In this document: positions 1 to 6,076 of the stretch, piece by piece
Position numbering within the stretch: position 1 is the first letter of the stretch
Layout: each line of letters opens with the position of its first letter
NCBI GenBank assembly: GCA_001805205.1
Contig: MHER01000123.1
Coordinates: 1-6,372, forward strand
DNA from: Nitrospirae bacterium RIFCSPLOW2_12_42_9
GTDB taxonomy: Bacteria; Nitrospirota; 9FT-COMBO-42-15; HDB-SIOI813
Length of the DNA: 6,372 nt
Reading direction: 5' to 3'
Made by a program: the position numbers and the translations under genes
Notes under the pieces: generated by a model
Seen by the model: the letters and a program-made list of their open reading frames with translations, nothing else
The model's database searches: none
Told to the model about the DNA's origin: nothing

Positions 1-587
1 CTAATGTGTACCTTTTTATTTGAATCAACGGCTATAGATGGATATGAACCCACATCCCCAGCGTTATCCACAATAGATATAACCCATGAGCCGGATGCAT
101 TCGTTGCATATCTTAGGTCTTTGTCACCATAATAGCCAATGTGCACACTATTATTTGAATCGAGGGCAATGGAAGTGCCGTATCCAACAAATTGCTTATT
201 ATCAATCACATATGTAGCCCATGTTCCTGTAGCATTAGTGGCGTATTTGAGGATTCTGAAAGTGGAATCATAATAGCTGATATGTACCTTGTTGTTTGAA
301 TCAATGGCTATGGAGGCAAATTCCCCTACACCTGGATAATTATCCAGGGTCTCATGTTGCCATTTCACCCCATCAAAATAGGCATAATAAAGATGATCAC
401 CCCCGTATGCTGCATGGAGACGGTTATCTTTATCGATTGCAATTGAACGGGGATAAACCTGAGTAAAAAATTTAGGTGCATCAGCCTTCTCAATAGTCCA
501 TACCTGGGCATTCCCAATTGTCGAAAACAGTATATGTAATAACACGATTATTATTAGAACAGTGTGTTTTATAAAAGCTTTTTTCAT
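1..587 (-). CDS. secreted repeat protein, probable beta-propeller (5' part, runs off left edge)
   Basis: The reading frame opens at ATG 587 and stays open for 195 codons to the window edge, so the C-terminus is missing. Residues 1-28 look like a Sec signal peptide: MKK start, hydrophobic core LIIIVLLHILFS, and a likely cut after GNA-Q (27/28). The rest is a repeat array. The core SIA[ILV]D-x-[DN]-N-x-[VL]H starts near residues 48, 92, 139 and 184, a period of 44-47 residues, and two units continue into [KR]YATNA[ST]G[ST]W. Such arrays occur in BNR/WD-like beta-propeller proteins that are exported and often bind sugars or proteins; that assignment is from pattern, not from a search. Upstream of the ATG there is only a weak purine-rich ribosome site (AGAGAAAAG). 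The promoter region contains SARP-type direct repeats, so regulation by a BTAD activator is likely. The ligand and final location are unknown. Confidence 0.85.
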   Translation of the reverse strand, partial: MKKAFIKHTVLIIIVLLHILFSTIGNAQVWTIEKADAPKFFTQVYPRSIAIDKDNRLHAAYGGDHLYYAYFDGVKWQHETLDNYPGVGEFASIAIDSNNKVHISYYDSTFRILKYATNATGTWATYVIDNKQFVGYGTSIALDSNNSVHIGYYGDKDLRYATNASGSWVISIVDNAGDVGSYPSIAVDSNKKVHI

Positions 588-705
588 CTATATCTTTTCT
601 CTGATTTTTTTAACTTAAATCATGTTGATTTTATTAGATGCTGAAATAAATTCACCATGACAATTTAGGTGTTTTCCTAATTTATTAAGAAATCACCAAA
701 GTCTG

Positions 706-715
706 TATATAGATA
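706..715 (-). promoter_or_regulatory. candidate -10 region of the repeat-protein gene
   Basis: On the minus strand TATCTATATA offers overlapping -10-like hexamers (TATCTA, TATATA) directly downstream of the heptamer repeats, without a recognisable TTGACA-like -35. The implied transcript has a leader of about 110-120 bases. That leader includes a small hairpin, TTAGG/CCTAA with a 6-base loop at 665-680, of unknown significance. The position is judged from spacing to the repeats only. Confidence 0.35.
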
Positions 716-718
716 ACA

Positions 719-744
719 TACAAAAAGTTACAGATAGGTTACAG
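719..744 (-). promoter_or_regulatory. SARP/BTAD-type direct-repeat operator for the repeat-protein gene
   Basis: Read on the minus strand, CTGTAAC occurs twice exactly (744-738 and 733-727) with a 4-bp spacer, an 11-bp period. A third, weaker copy sharing TGTA follows 10 bp further on (722-719). SARP activators (OmpR-like winged helix plus BTAD) are known to bind heptameric direct repeats at one-helical-turn spacing just upstream of the -10. Here an AT-rich -10 candidate (TATCTA 715-710 or TATATA 711-706) lies about 11 bp beyond the second copy, and no good -35 is seen, which fits an activated promoter. The site is about 140 bp upstream of ATG 587. The pattern is seen directly; the bound protein is inferred. 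Confidence 0.5.
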
Positions 745-784
745 AAATTAAATATTTTAATAAAAATCCTAAGTAAAATTATTT

Positions 785-880
785 TTATTGCCTGGAGATC
801 CTCTGATATATGTCTTCAATTTGCGGAGAGGGGGGATTCCTAAAACAGAAGAGAAGACCTTTTTTACACAGTATATAGAA
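785..880 (-). pseudogene. decayed 3' end of a second BTAD-family regulator gene
   Basis: Reading minus, this stretch matches the last codons of the intact regulator downstream (2813-2890). From the Cys codon TGT through CKKVFSSVLG and IPPSPQIEDIY, 21 residues are identical, followed by a diverged tail and a TAA at 787-785. The frame is broken twice relative to the intact copy. One extra base (859) follows AAAAAA, and the C-run has six bases (830-835) where the intact gene has seven (2858-2864). Upstream of about 880 the similarity fades into sequence with stops, and the other ~1040 codons are absent. All seven codon differences inside the identical block are synonymous, so the parent was a paralogue long under protein-level selection, not a recent copy of the neighbour. 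It reads toward the repeat-protein gene, suggesting the lost regulator once sat directly upstream of it. Confidence 0.8.
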
Positions 881-946
881 CATTTATATGATTCAGTTTC
901 GGAAAGAAAGTTTATCTGTTCGCTACAAAGGATTTTTATTTGCTGG

Positions 947-958
947 TGACAGATGTCA
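947..958. promoter_or_regulatory. small palindrome upstream of the nucleotidyltransferase remnant
   Basis: TGACA-GA-TGTCA is a perfect 5+2+5 palindrome about 36 bases before ATG 994. It lies between weak promoter-like hexamers TTGCTG (940-945) and TATGTT (962-967), which are 16 bp apart. An operator here would suit an autoregulated toxin-antitoxin-like gene, but the arms are short and chance is not excluded. Confidence 0.25.
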
Positions 959-987
959 AAATATGTTAAAATACCCTTAAAAAATGG

Positions 988-1275
988 GTGGAAATGTTTT
1001 CAAAAGAAAAGGAATCAATCATTAGGGCAACAAACAGATTAAAGGATGTTCTGGGTATCAACCTTGGCACTGTAATTGCCTTTGGTTCGAGGGTTAGAGG
1101 CGACTTTAGCGGGGAATCTGATTTTGATATTCTTGTGGTCGTAAACAAGAGAGATATTCTGCTATCATAAATATAGTAAATGATATCTTTGGAGAGGACG
1201 AAGAAAAAACAGGCAACCCTTACGGTAATTCTATGACATATCTTATGTATGAACGATTGAGTAAAGAGGAATGGG
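988..1275 (+). pseudogene. minimal nucleotidyltransferase (MNT / MntA-like), frameshifted
   Basis: The first frame (GTG 988 or, better, ATG 994, to TAA 1168-1170) encodes a helix followed by AFGSRVRGDF and SGESDFDILVV. This is the polymerase-beta nucleotidyltransferase signature GS-x-x-RG...SD-x-D, with D45 and D47 as the metal-binding pair. The family usually runs to about 100 or more residues, but this frame stops at 60. The missing half is present in another frame: from about 1155, YSAIINIVNDIFGEDEEKTG continues to MTYLMYERLSKEEWE, as expected for the MNT C-terminal half. The shift lies at an (AG/GA)3 run (1149-1154), where a two-base gain or one-base loss explains it. Known relatives are antitoxins that AMPylate a HEPN (HepT) toxin; no HEPN gene is seen nearby. 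The second frame runs without a stop into the next fragment. Confidence 0.75.
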
Positions 1276-1493
1276 AAACTGTATGGCCTTCATCGGGCTA
1301 TCAAGCGGAAGGCAGATCGGCAGTGAGATGTGCAGAGGAGTTTGGGACAGACATCACCCTGCTTATTGAAAATCTGCGACGCTCCCCTACTGAACGTCTC
1401 CTGAGGGCACAAAAGGCAGCGGCATCCCTTTTCGCTCTCAGACAGGAAATGATTCGAACTATCGAATGTCGCCAGAATAATGTGCCTAAATGA
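1276..1493 (+). pseudogene. fragment of a small helical protein, fused in frame to the MNT remnant
   Basis: The frame holding the MNT C-terminal half continues to TGA 1491-1493. Its second part is different in kind: RCAEEFGTDITLLIENLRRS, then PTERLLRAQKAAASLFALRQ, a charged amphipathic helical protein with clearly higher GC than the MNT part. From memory, short proteins with a '[YF]G-D-[IV]-LLxENLRxxPTER...LRxA' core lie directly upstream of small nucleotidyltransferase genes, and the next fragment here is just that. I infer that it is the C-terminal end of the first gene of such a pair, having lost its own start and been joined to the MNT remnant at about 1270-1300. It could alternatively be a natural two-domain ORF, but the composition change argues against that. 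ATG 1233 gives an 86-codon ORF that spans the junction and is probably not a real start. Confidence 0.5.
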
Positions 1494-1535
1494 GCAGCCA
1501 ACCCTGCAGTCGCCCGCCAGACTTTGAGCGTATAA

Positions 1536-1772
1536 TTCGACACTTTTGTTCCGATTGACCTGTTTGGTGAGGTCAGCGGGTTGGGACCATTTTCAGATGT
1601 GGTAAAGGAGGCGGAGGAAGTGTCCCTCTTTGGTTTCCCCGTACGTGTCCTTACTCTTGATGGACTGATTCGTGCTAAACGCGCTGCTGGACGCCGAAAG
1701 GACCTCACCATCGTTCCCGAACTCGAAGCACTTCGTGAGCTCCTGGAAGGTAAAGATAAAAAACAGGAATAA
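1536..1772 (+). pseudogene. C-terminal part of a second nucleotidyltransferase-fold gene
   Basis: After an in-frame TAA, the frame opens as DTFVPIDLFGEVSGLGPFSD, then EVSLFGFPVRVLTLDGLIRA and KRAAGRRKDL, ending at TAA 1770-1772. A 'D-x-x-G-E-hxG...hhGhxhxVLxLexLIrAKxAAGRxKDL' pattern is typical of the C-terminal half of small AbiEii/DUF6036-like nucleotidyltransferase proteins, with the initial ID being the third strand of the palm. The N-terminal half, with the GG-x-A catalytic loop, is absent: only about 40 bases with stops separate this from the previous fragment. The only in-frame initiators are internal (such as TTG 1581) and have no clear ribosome site. I read the two fragments as one bicistronic toxin-antitoxin-like pair that suffered an internal deletion. 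The last 60 bases are about 60 % GC, far above the flanks. Confidence 0.65.
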
Positions 1773-1812
1773 ATTAATGCATAATTAAGCGCAGATAACT
1801 TTGCTTATAACC

Positions 1813-2181
1813 ATGAAAAGACATCTGTTAAAGAAAGTTTATTTTAACAACGCGGATGACAGGAATCTTGAAAGGTTTACCCTGAGATTTCTATCAAGCG
1901 GCCTATTGTGGATTTATATAGCATTAAATCCTGAAAAAAAATGGAGTCATGTATATACAGAACTTGCAAAAAAAGATAAATCTTTATTTATCAAGGAATA
2001 CAACAAGGCCTTTTTCTTCACCATGACATATAAAGAACTGACAAGGCTTTTTTTAGGCAAGGAAATTGTTCTTAAAAATCTTTTTTTGTCCCCCTCTGCT
2101 GAAACATCTGCTGAGGCTCTTCTGAGATTTAACCGGTCAGATGATTTAAGATGGAAAGAGGCATTGGAATTAATATGTTAA
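1813..2181 (+). CDS. hypothetical protein, 122 residues, not recognised
   Basis: I do not recognise this family. ATG 1813 (MKRHLLKKVY) is preferred over TTG 1801 in the same frame, though neither has a clear ribosome site. The protein is basic at the N-terminus, has a moderately hydrophobic stretch FLSSGLLWIYIAL near residues 29-41, and looks otherwise helical and soluble. It has aromatic-rich EYNKAFFFTMTYKEL in the middle and an acidic/basic end DDLRWKEALELIC. Codon use is AT-rich like the resident DNA and unlike the GC-richer fragment just upstream. The stop TAA overlaps the ATG of the following HAD-like stub (ATGTTAA), an arrangement usual for translationally coupled genes. It may therefore be the intact first gene of a broken pair; a spurious or truncated ORF remains possible. 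Confidence 0.45.
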   Translation: MKRHLLKKVYFNNADDRNLERFTLRFLSSGLLWIYIALNPEKKWSHVYTELAKKDKSLFIKEYNKAFFFTMTYKELTRLFLGKEIVLKNLFLSPSAETSAEALLRFNRSDDLRWKEALELIC

Positions 2182-2216
2182 AAACTGTTATCCTTGATAT
2201 TGACAGGACTGTGTAA
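2175..2216 (+). pseudogene. HAD-like hydrolase stub (N-terminal 13 codons)
   Basis: ATG 2175 overlaps the stop of the preceding ORF and reads MLKTVILDIDRTV before TAA 2214-2216. This fits motif I of the haloacid dehalogenase superfamily, hhhhDxDxTh, where the first Asp is the nucleophile and the second the acid/base. Motifs II-IV are absent, and the next ~90 bases have stops in all frames, so at most the gene's first few percent remains. With only 13 residues the resemblance could be chance. The start overlap and the exact motif register are the reasons to list it. Confidence 0.35.
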
Positions 2217-2310
2217 ATTTAATTGACAACAAAATACTATATTGATATGTTACCTTATAAAATGAACGTTTACAGCTTAAATACCCTGATTCTGAAAATC
2301 TGGATATTCC

Positions 2311-2569
2311 GTGTTGATAGAACATAGTCCGCATTTATTGATTAAAATTGAAATATTAAAATCCCATGGAATTAATGTATCAAAAGAACTTGTTGAAGAT
2401 GCTATTAGGAATCCTGATAGATATAGATGCAGGTTATAAAAATAGATTAATTGCTCAAAAAGGCTTTGACGAAACTCATGTTCTTAGAGTCGTTTATGAA
2501 TCAGTAGAAGAAAAATTTGTTGTTATAACCGTTTATCCTGGGAGGAGATCCAGGTATGAGAAAAATTAA
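2311..2569 (+). pseudogene. DUF4258-like (putative toxin) gene, frameshifted
   Basis: Two overlapping frames together give one family-like protein. The first (GTG 2311 or TTG 2314 onward) reads IEHSPHLLIKIEILKSHGIN, VSKELVEDAIRNPDR, then runs to a TAA at 2437-2439. The second continues IDAGYKNRLIAQKGFDETHV, LRVVYESVEEKFVVITVYPG and RRSRYEKN. Joined at NPDR/IDAG (about 2420-2423) they resemble DUF4258-type proteins of 80-90 residues, with the conserved H-x-h-L-R-V-V-Y-E core and a YP-x-RR-x-RY ending. One extra T in the repetitive GATAGATATAGAT tract accounts for the shift. An ORF starting at ATG 2366 would be only 67 residues and would replace the N-terminal helix with wrong-frame residues. 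DUF4258 genes commonly sit beside DUF2283 genes in toxin-antitoxin-like pairs, as here. Family naming is from memory. Confidence 0.65.
2541..2547 (+). promoter_or_regulatory. Shine-Dalgarno site of the DUF2283-like gene
   Basis: GGAGGAG lies 8 bases before ATG 2556, inside the last codons of the upstream DUF4258-like gene. It is by far the strongest ribosome site in the plus-strand block, and it fixes the start of the downstream gene. Confidence 0.8.
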
Positions 2570-2765
2570 ATATAGCAAAGATGTTGATATACTTCTTATT
2601 GAGCTTTCAGATAAACAGATAGATTACGCTGAAGAAGAAGGGCAGATGATCATTCATTTCTCTAAAGATGGTACACCTGTTCTCCTTGAAATACTTGATG
2701 CTAAAGACTTTATACTCAATTCTCTTTCCAGTGTAGTAAAAGAAAAAGAAGTTGCAATTCCCTAA
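2556..2765 (+). CDS. DUF2283-like protein (putative antitoxin partner), intact
   Basis: The gene encodes 69 residues, the normal size for DUF2283. Visible are the N-terminal strand MRKIKYSKDVDILLIELSDK (family pattern Y-x-x-x-x-D-x-L-x-I-x-L), the central EEEGQMIIHFSKDGTP hairpin, and the LLEILDAK segment matching the conserved '[IV]GIEILDA' end. The usual Gly of that motif is replaced here (VLLEILDA). The start overlaps the end of the DUF4258-like gene by 14 bases and has a strong ribosome site within it, so the pair was co-translated. Such pairs are predicted, not well-characterised, toxin-antitoxin modules. The toxin-like partner is frameshifted while this gene is open, consistent with loss of the harmful half. 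The 47-base gap to the convergent regulator gene shows no obvious terminator hairpin. Confidence 0.7.
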   Translation: MRKIKYSKDVDILLIELSDKQIDYAEEEGQMIIHFSKDGTPVLLEILDAKDFILNSLSSVVKEKEVAIP

Positions 2766-2812
2766 AAGAAATATTACTTGATTTCTATATCATTGCGTTT
2801 CATGCCCGACTT

Positions 2813-5800
2813 TTATGAGTTCATCATTCTATGATAGATATCTTCTATTTGTGGAGAGGGGGGGATTCCCAAAACAGATGAGAAGACTTTTTTGCAGCGT
2901 TGATATGTTTTAATGGCCTCTGCCTTATACCCCATATTTATGTAACAGGTTATAAGGTGCTGGTAAAATACCTCTGCAAGGTCATCCACTTCAAGACCTT
3001 TCTGGAAATAATAAATGGTCTTTTCAAATTGCCCTGCCATTTCATAATAAGAACCTATATTACCAATAATTCTGAATAATTTATTCTTGAGACGTTCCCG
3101 TATCGATGTTGTCCATGCATTATCAGCATCTCCCTCCAGGAAGTGTCCCTGGTACATACTTAGGGCCTTATCTAACATTTGAATCATATCTTCTGTATAC
3201 CCGCTGCGTGACTCCTTTTCGATCTTCCCGAGTATCCTTTCAAATGCCCATGCATCAACATAACAGTATGATGGGTTTAATGTTAGTCTGCCATCTTTTA
3301 AAAGTATCAGTTTTTCATAACCTAATAATTGACGAAGCCGGTGAAGTGTCGTGGCAAAGTTCTGATGTGCTGTATCACCGTCTGAATCAGGCCAGAGTAC
3401 ATCAGTTAGATCTTCTTCGCTGACATCTCTGCCTCCCAGGGAAATCAGGGCCTTCAGGAGTTCTATGGGTTTTTGCTGACCTTTTTTATTAAATTGAACA
3501 GCCTTCCCATCTATAATCACCCTGAACCTCCCGAGTGTAAATATCTTCATTAACCAGGGCCAGCTCTCTATTTCCACTGGCGGTGTCTCAGGCATGAGAT
3601 TACGTCTCTTTATAATCTCTTGCACATATTCTGTTTCTATCCCGGCCTCAAGAGCCTTTAAACAAAGTCTTACCATAGCCCTTGAGTCCCATATATATGC
3701 ACTGAAATATCCGTGCTTTTTACCAAATACTAATGCACTTGTAAGTAATGCTACTCCTTTGTTATGATCATCTCTGTCAAAGGCAAATTGTGCCTCTGTT
3801 ATTAAACACATGAATTCAAAAGGTTTGCTTCTCATTTTTCTTGCAAATTCAAATCCCTTGTTAAGATTATCCTGTGCCTTTGCATAATCTTTGAACCCTT
3901 GCATAACATGGGCCTTTTCATAATGATATACAAAATCTATTACCTGAAATCCTGCATTCCGCCCTTTTTCCCACATAAGTTCTGTCTGAGAATCAGCCTT
4001 TCCAAAATTACCCTGTAATAATGCCTTATGGGCCATTAAATTATGATAGAAGCTTTGATCTACAGGCCGCACATTTTCAAGATAAGATGCCATACCCTTT
4101 AAGAATTTATCAGCGTTTGGCAAGTCCCTGATATTAAGTGCGCTTAAAGCGGCATGCCCCATTAACATAAAATCAAATATATGGGTGCCAGTAGAATTGG
4201 CCTGATTTAATGCCTCCAACACTATATTGAGACAATCCTCATGACTACCTGTAAGGGCTAAATATGTTGATTCCATCCATTTCATCAGCAGGTACATGGA
4301 TGGAGTAATATCTTTATCTTTACACAGATGTTGCAATGAATTAATTATAGATTCAGCAGCCTCAAAATCTCCACATCTGGCATTGTGGTAACATAAGTTT
4401 ATCAATGCCTGAACTCTCATATTATGATCTCTTATTTCACGGGAAAGTTTGTGCGCCTTCTCTGCCCATAAATCTATCTCAGGATTATCAGGCTGCCTGT
4501 ATACCAGCGCCATAAACATATTGTTTGTTACAGTAGCTGCGACCTCTGCAGAGGGTGGTTCTCCAAAATCACCTGCAAGCCCTCCAAATACTCTAATCCA
4601 TCGGTCAAGTTCCTTAAGATTCATGGTGATATGTGTAATGGATTGAACAATCGAAGACCATGACATGTATACACCTGTAACATCCCATTGCTTTTTAAAG
4701 AGATTAAAAGCCAATTCTAAATTCTCAATACCCTTAGACGGGTTAAGGGGAAGGTGGCTCAGACCAAGCCAATACAGGAGCCATGGGTTCTTACATATTA
4801 TCTCCTCAGGGATATTAGATAACCATATTTCTAATACCCTGTTCCTTCCTTGACGCAGGAGTTCTTGTGCATGTTTCAAAACCAATCTTGTTATTCCTTC
4901 CCAGTAAGAGGCATTTCTAAACTGTTCGAACGCATCATCATATTTCTCTGACTCCTCAAGAATTTCCCCTGCCTTAATTTGCATATAAGAAAATTCGTCT
5001 TTGCTAAAATGATCTATCGCCAGATTAAAAAGATATTCCCTGAAAAGGGGATGATACTGATACACTGGATTTGTCTGGATATGTTTGTCAGTAAAAAAGT
5101 TGTTACGATAAAGATCTTCTAAGATACGATCAGCATGATTAATACCTGTAAGCATCTCAGCCATCTTCGGACTCATGCTCGGGAGTACTGCGGTTTTTAA
5201 CATAAATACCCTTGTATCATAATCCATTTTCTGGATTACCTCTGTAGTTAAATAATCAGAGATGGTCTCTGTTGAAATCCTTTTAGTCGTGGTAATATCT
5301 TTATCTACCTCTCCCCTTTTAAGCTTTTCAAGAATAAGCACTAAACCCGCAACCCACCCATCAGTCCATTTAAAGATGGTTTGTAATTCATTTTTTATCT
5401 TTGATTGTTGACCTTTTAGCATTATCTTTATTATCCCATGAGATTCTTCCATTGTGAGCCGTATTTCATCCCATTTTATAATATTCATCAGGCTATTTAA
5501 CTGAAATCGTGTCATACGTTTTGGCGGTTCATTTCTGCTAATAATGATTACATTTATACCTTCAGGAATGATTTTCAAGCCATCACAAATTATTTCATGA
5601 AATAAAGAATCTTCAGACACCTCATGGTAATTGTCTATTACAAGACAGGCAGGAGGAGTCAACAAGGAAAATAATCTTTCAAAATAACGCAAGGTAAAAG
5701 TAGGGATATCAGAAAGATATTCAGGAGTCAAAAGAGGGAGGGATTTTTTCCGGTAAGTTTTTGCTTTCTTAACTGCAAGGCTCATATAATAAAAAAATGA

Positions 5801-6046
5801 GTTTACATCCCGATCAACCTTGTCTAACTGATACCAGACGCATCTCCCGCTATTAAACTCAATGTAACTGCTTACAAGAACTGTCTTGCCGGAACCAGGC
5901 GGGCCGCATATCCATGTAATTGGCTTTTCTTTATTTTGGTCTAAAAGGCGGAAGAGTCTTTTCCTGAGGAATATACCAGAATAGGCAGGGCGAGTTATCT
6001 TAGCAAGCGACAAAGAATCATCCAACATAATTCTTATAACTCTCAC
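2813..6046 (-). CDS. MalT-like STAND ATPase / SARP-type transcriptional activator with BTAD
   Basis: This is a 1077-residue cytoplasmic signal-integrating transcription regulator. Domains in order: P-loop NTPase of the MalT/STAND class, with Walker A GPPGSGKT (48-55), Walker B LVIDNYHEV (135-143) and the family motifs IIISRNEPP (167-175), GWVAGL (230-235) and YHPLFREYLF (331-340). Next is a TPR-like helical superhelix (about 355-820), the likely ligand or partner sensor. Then comes an OmpR/SARP winged helix (about 834-925: FTLGRFRVIIDGKAV, LTDVLWPDSDGDTAHQNFAT, LHRLRQLLG), and finally a bacterial transcriptional activator domain (about 930-1074). Nucleotide and inducer binding are expected to drive oligomerisation and promoter activation. 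The start used is GTG 6046; an in-frame TAA lies two codons upstream, and ATG 6028 is a reasonable alternative that loses six residues. Its inducer is unknown. Likely targets are the flanking exported-protein genes. Confidence 0.93.
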   Translation of the reverse strand: MRVIRIMLDDSLSLAKITRPAYSGIFLRKRLFRLLDQNKEKPITWICGPPGSGKTVLVSSYIEFNSGRCVWYQLDKVDRDVNSFFYYMSLAVKKAKTYRKKSLPLLTPEYLSDIPTFTLRYFERLFSLLTPPACLVIDNYHEVSEDSLFHEIICDGLKIIPEGINVIIISRNEPPKRMTRFQLNSLMNIIKWDEIRLTMEESHGIIKIMLKGQQSKIKNELQTIFKWTDGWVAGLVLILEKLKRGEVDKDITTTKRISTETISDYLTTEVIQKMDYDTRVFMLKTAVLPSMSPKMAEMLTGINHADRILEDLYRNNFFTDKHIQTNPVYQYHPLFREYLFNLAIDHFSKDEFSYMQIKAGEILEESEKYDDAFEQFRNASYWEGITRLVLKHAQELLRQGRNRVLEIWLSNIPEEIICKNPWLLYWLGLSHLPLNPSKGIENLELAFNLFKKQWDVTGVYMSWSSIVQSITHITMNLKELDRWIRVFGGLAGDFGEPPSAEVAATVTNNMFMALVYRQPDNPEIDLWAEKAHKLSREIRDHNMRVQALINLCYHNARCGDFEAAESIINSLQHLCKDKDITPSMYLLMKWMESTYLALTGSHEDCLNIVLEALNQANSTGTHIFDFMLMGHAALSALNIRDLPNADKFLKGMASYLENVRPVDQSFYHNLMAHKALLQGNFGKADSQTELMWEKGRNAGFQVIDFVYHYEKAHVMQGFKDYAKAQDNLNKGFEFARKMRSKPFEFMCLITEAQFAFDRDDHNKGVALLTSALVFGKKHGYFSAYIWDSRAMVRLCLKALEAGIETEYVQEIIKRRNLMPETPPVEIESWPWLMKIFTLGRFRVIIDGKAVQFNKKGQQKPIELLKALISLGGRDVSEEDLTDVLWPDSDGDTAHQNFATTLHRLRQLLGYEKLILLKDGRLTLNPSYCYVDAWAFERILGKIEKESRSGYTEDMIQMLDKALSMYQGHFLEGDADNAWTTSIRERLKNKLFRIIGNIGSYYEMAGQFEKTIYYFQKGLEVDDLAEVFYQHLITCYINMGYKAEAIKTYQRCKKVFSSVLGIPPSPQIEDIYHRMMNS

Positions 6047-6076
6047 ATTTTAAATGTTATCTCTCCCTCAACGACT

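Noticed and set aside
966..1148. 60-codon minus-strand frame
   Set aside because: It is exactly antisense to the nucleotidyltransferase signature GSRVRG...SDFD on the plus strand, which is the supported reading.
1301..1711. 136-codon open frame on the minus strand
   Set aside because: It lies antisense to two recognisable plus-strand fragments, is Arg/Ser-rich low-complexity sequence, and resembles no family. It is a by-product of the GC-richer patch.
2416..2428. Programmed frameshift in the DUF4258-like gene
   Set aside because: There is no slippery heptamer, stimulatory hairpin or internal Shine-Dalgarno site; the tract is simply repetitive, so mutation is the simpler cause.
940..2812. 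Insertion sequence or integron cassette array
   Set aside because: No transposase or integrase sequence, terminal inverted repeats, or recurring attC-like sites were found between the small genes.
2766..2812. Bidirectional terminator between the convergent genes
   Set aside because: No GC-rich hairpin followed by a T-run is visible in the 47-base gap.
3106..4853. Three plus-strand frames of 62-105 codons inside the regulator
   Set aside because: They are antisense to a 1077-residue protein with all expected domains and motifs.
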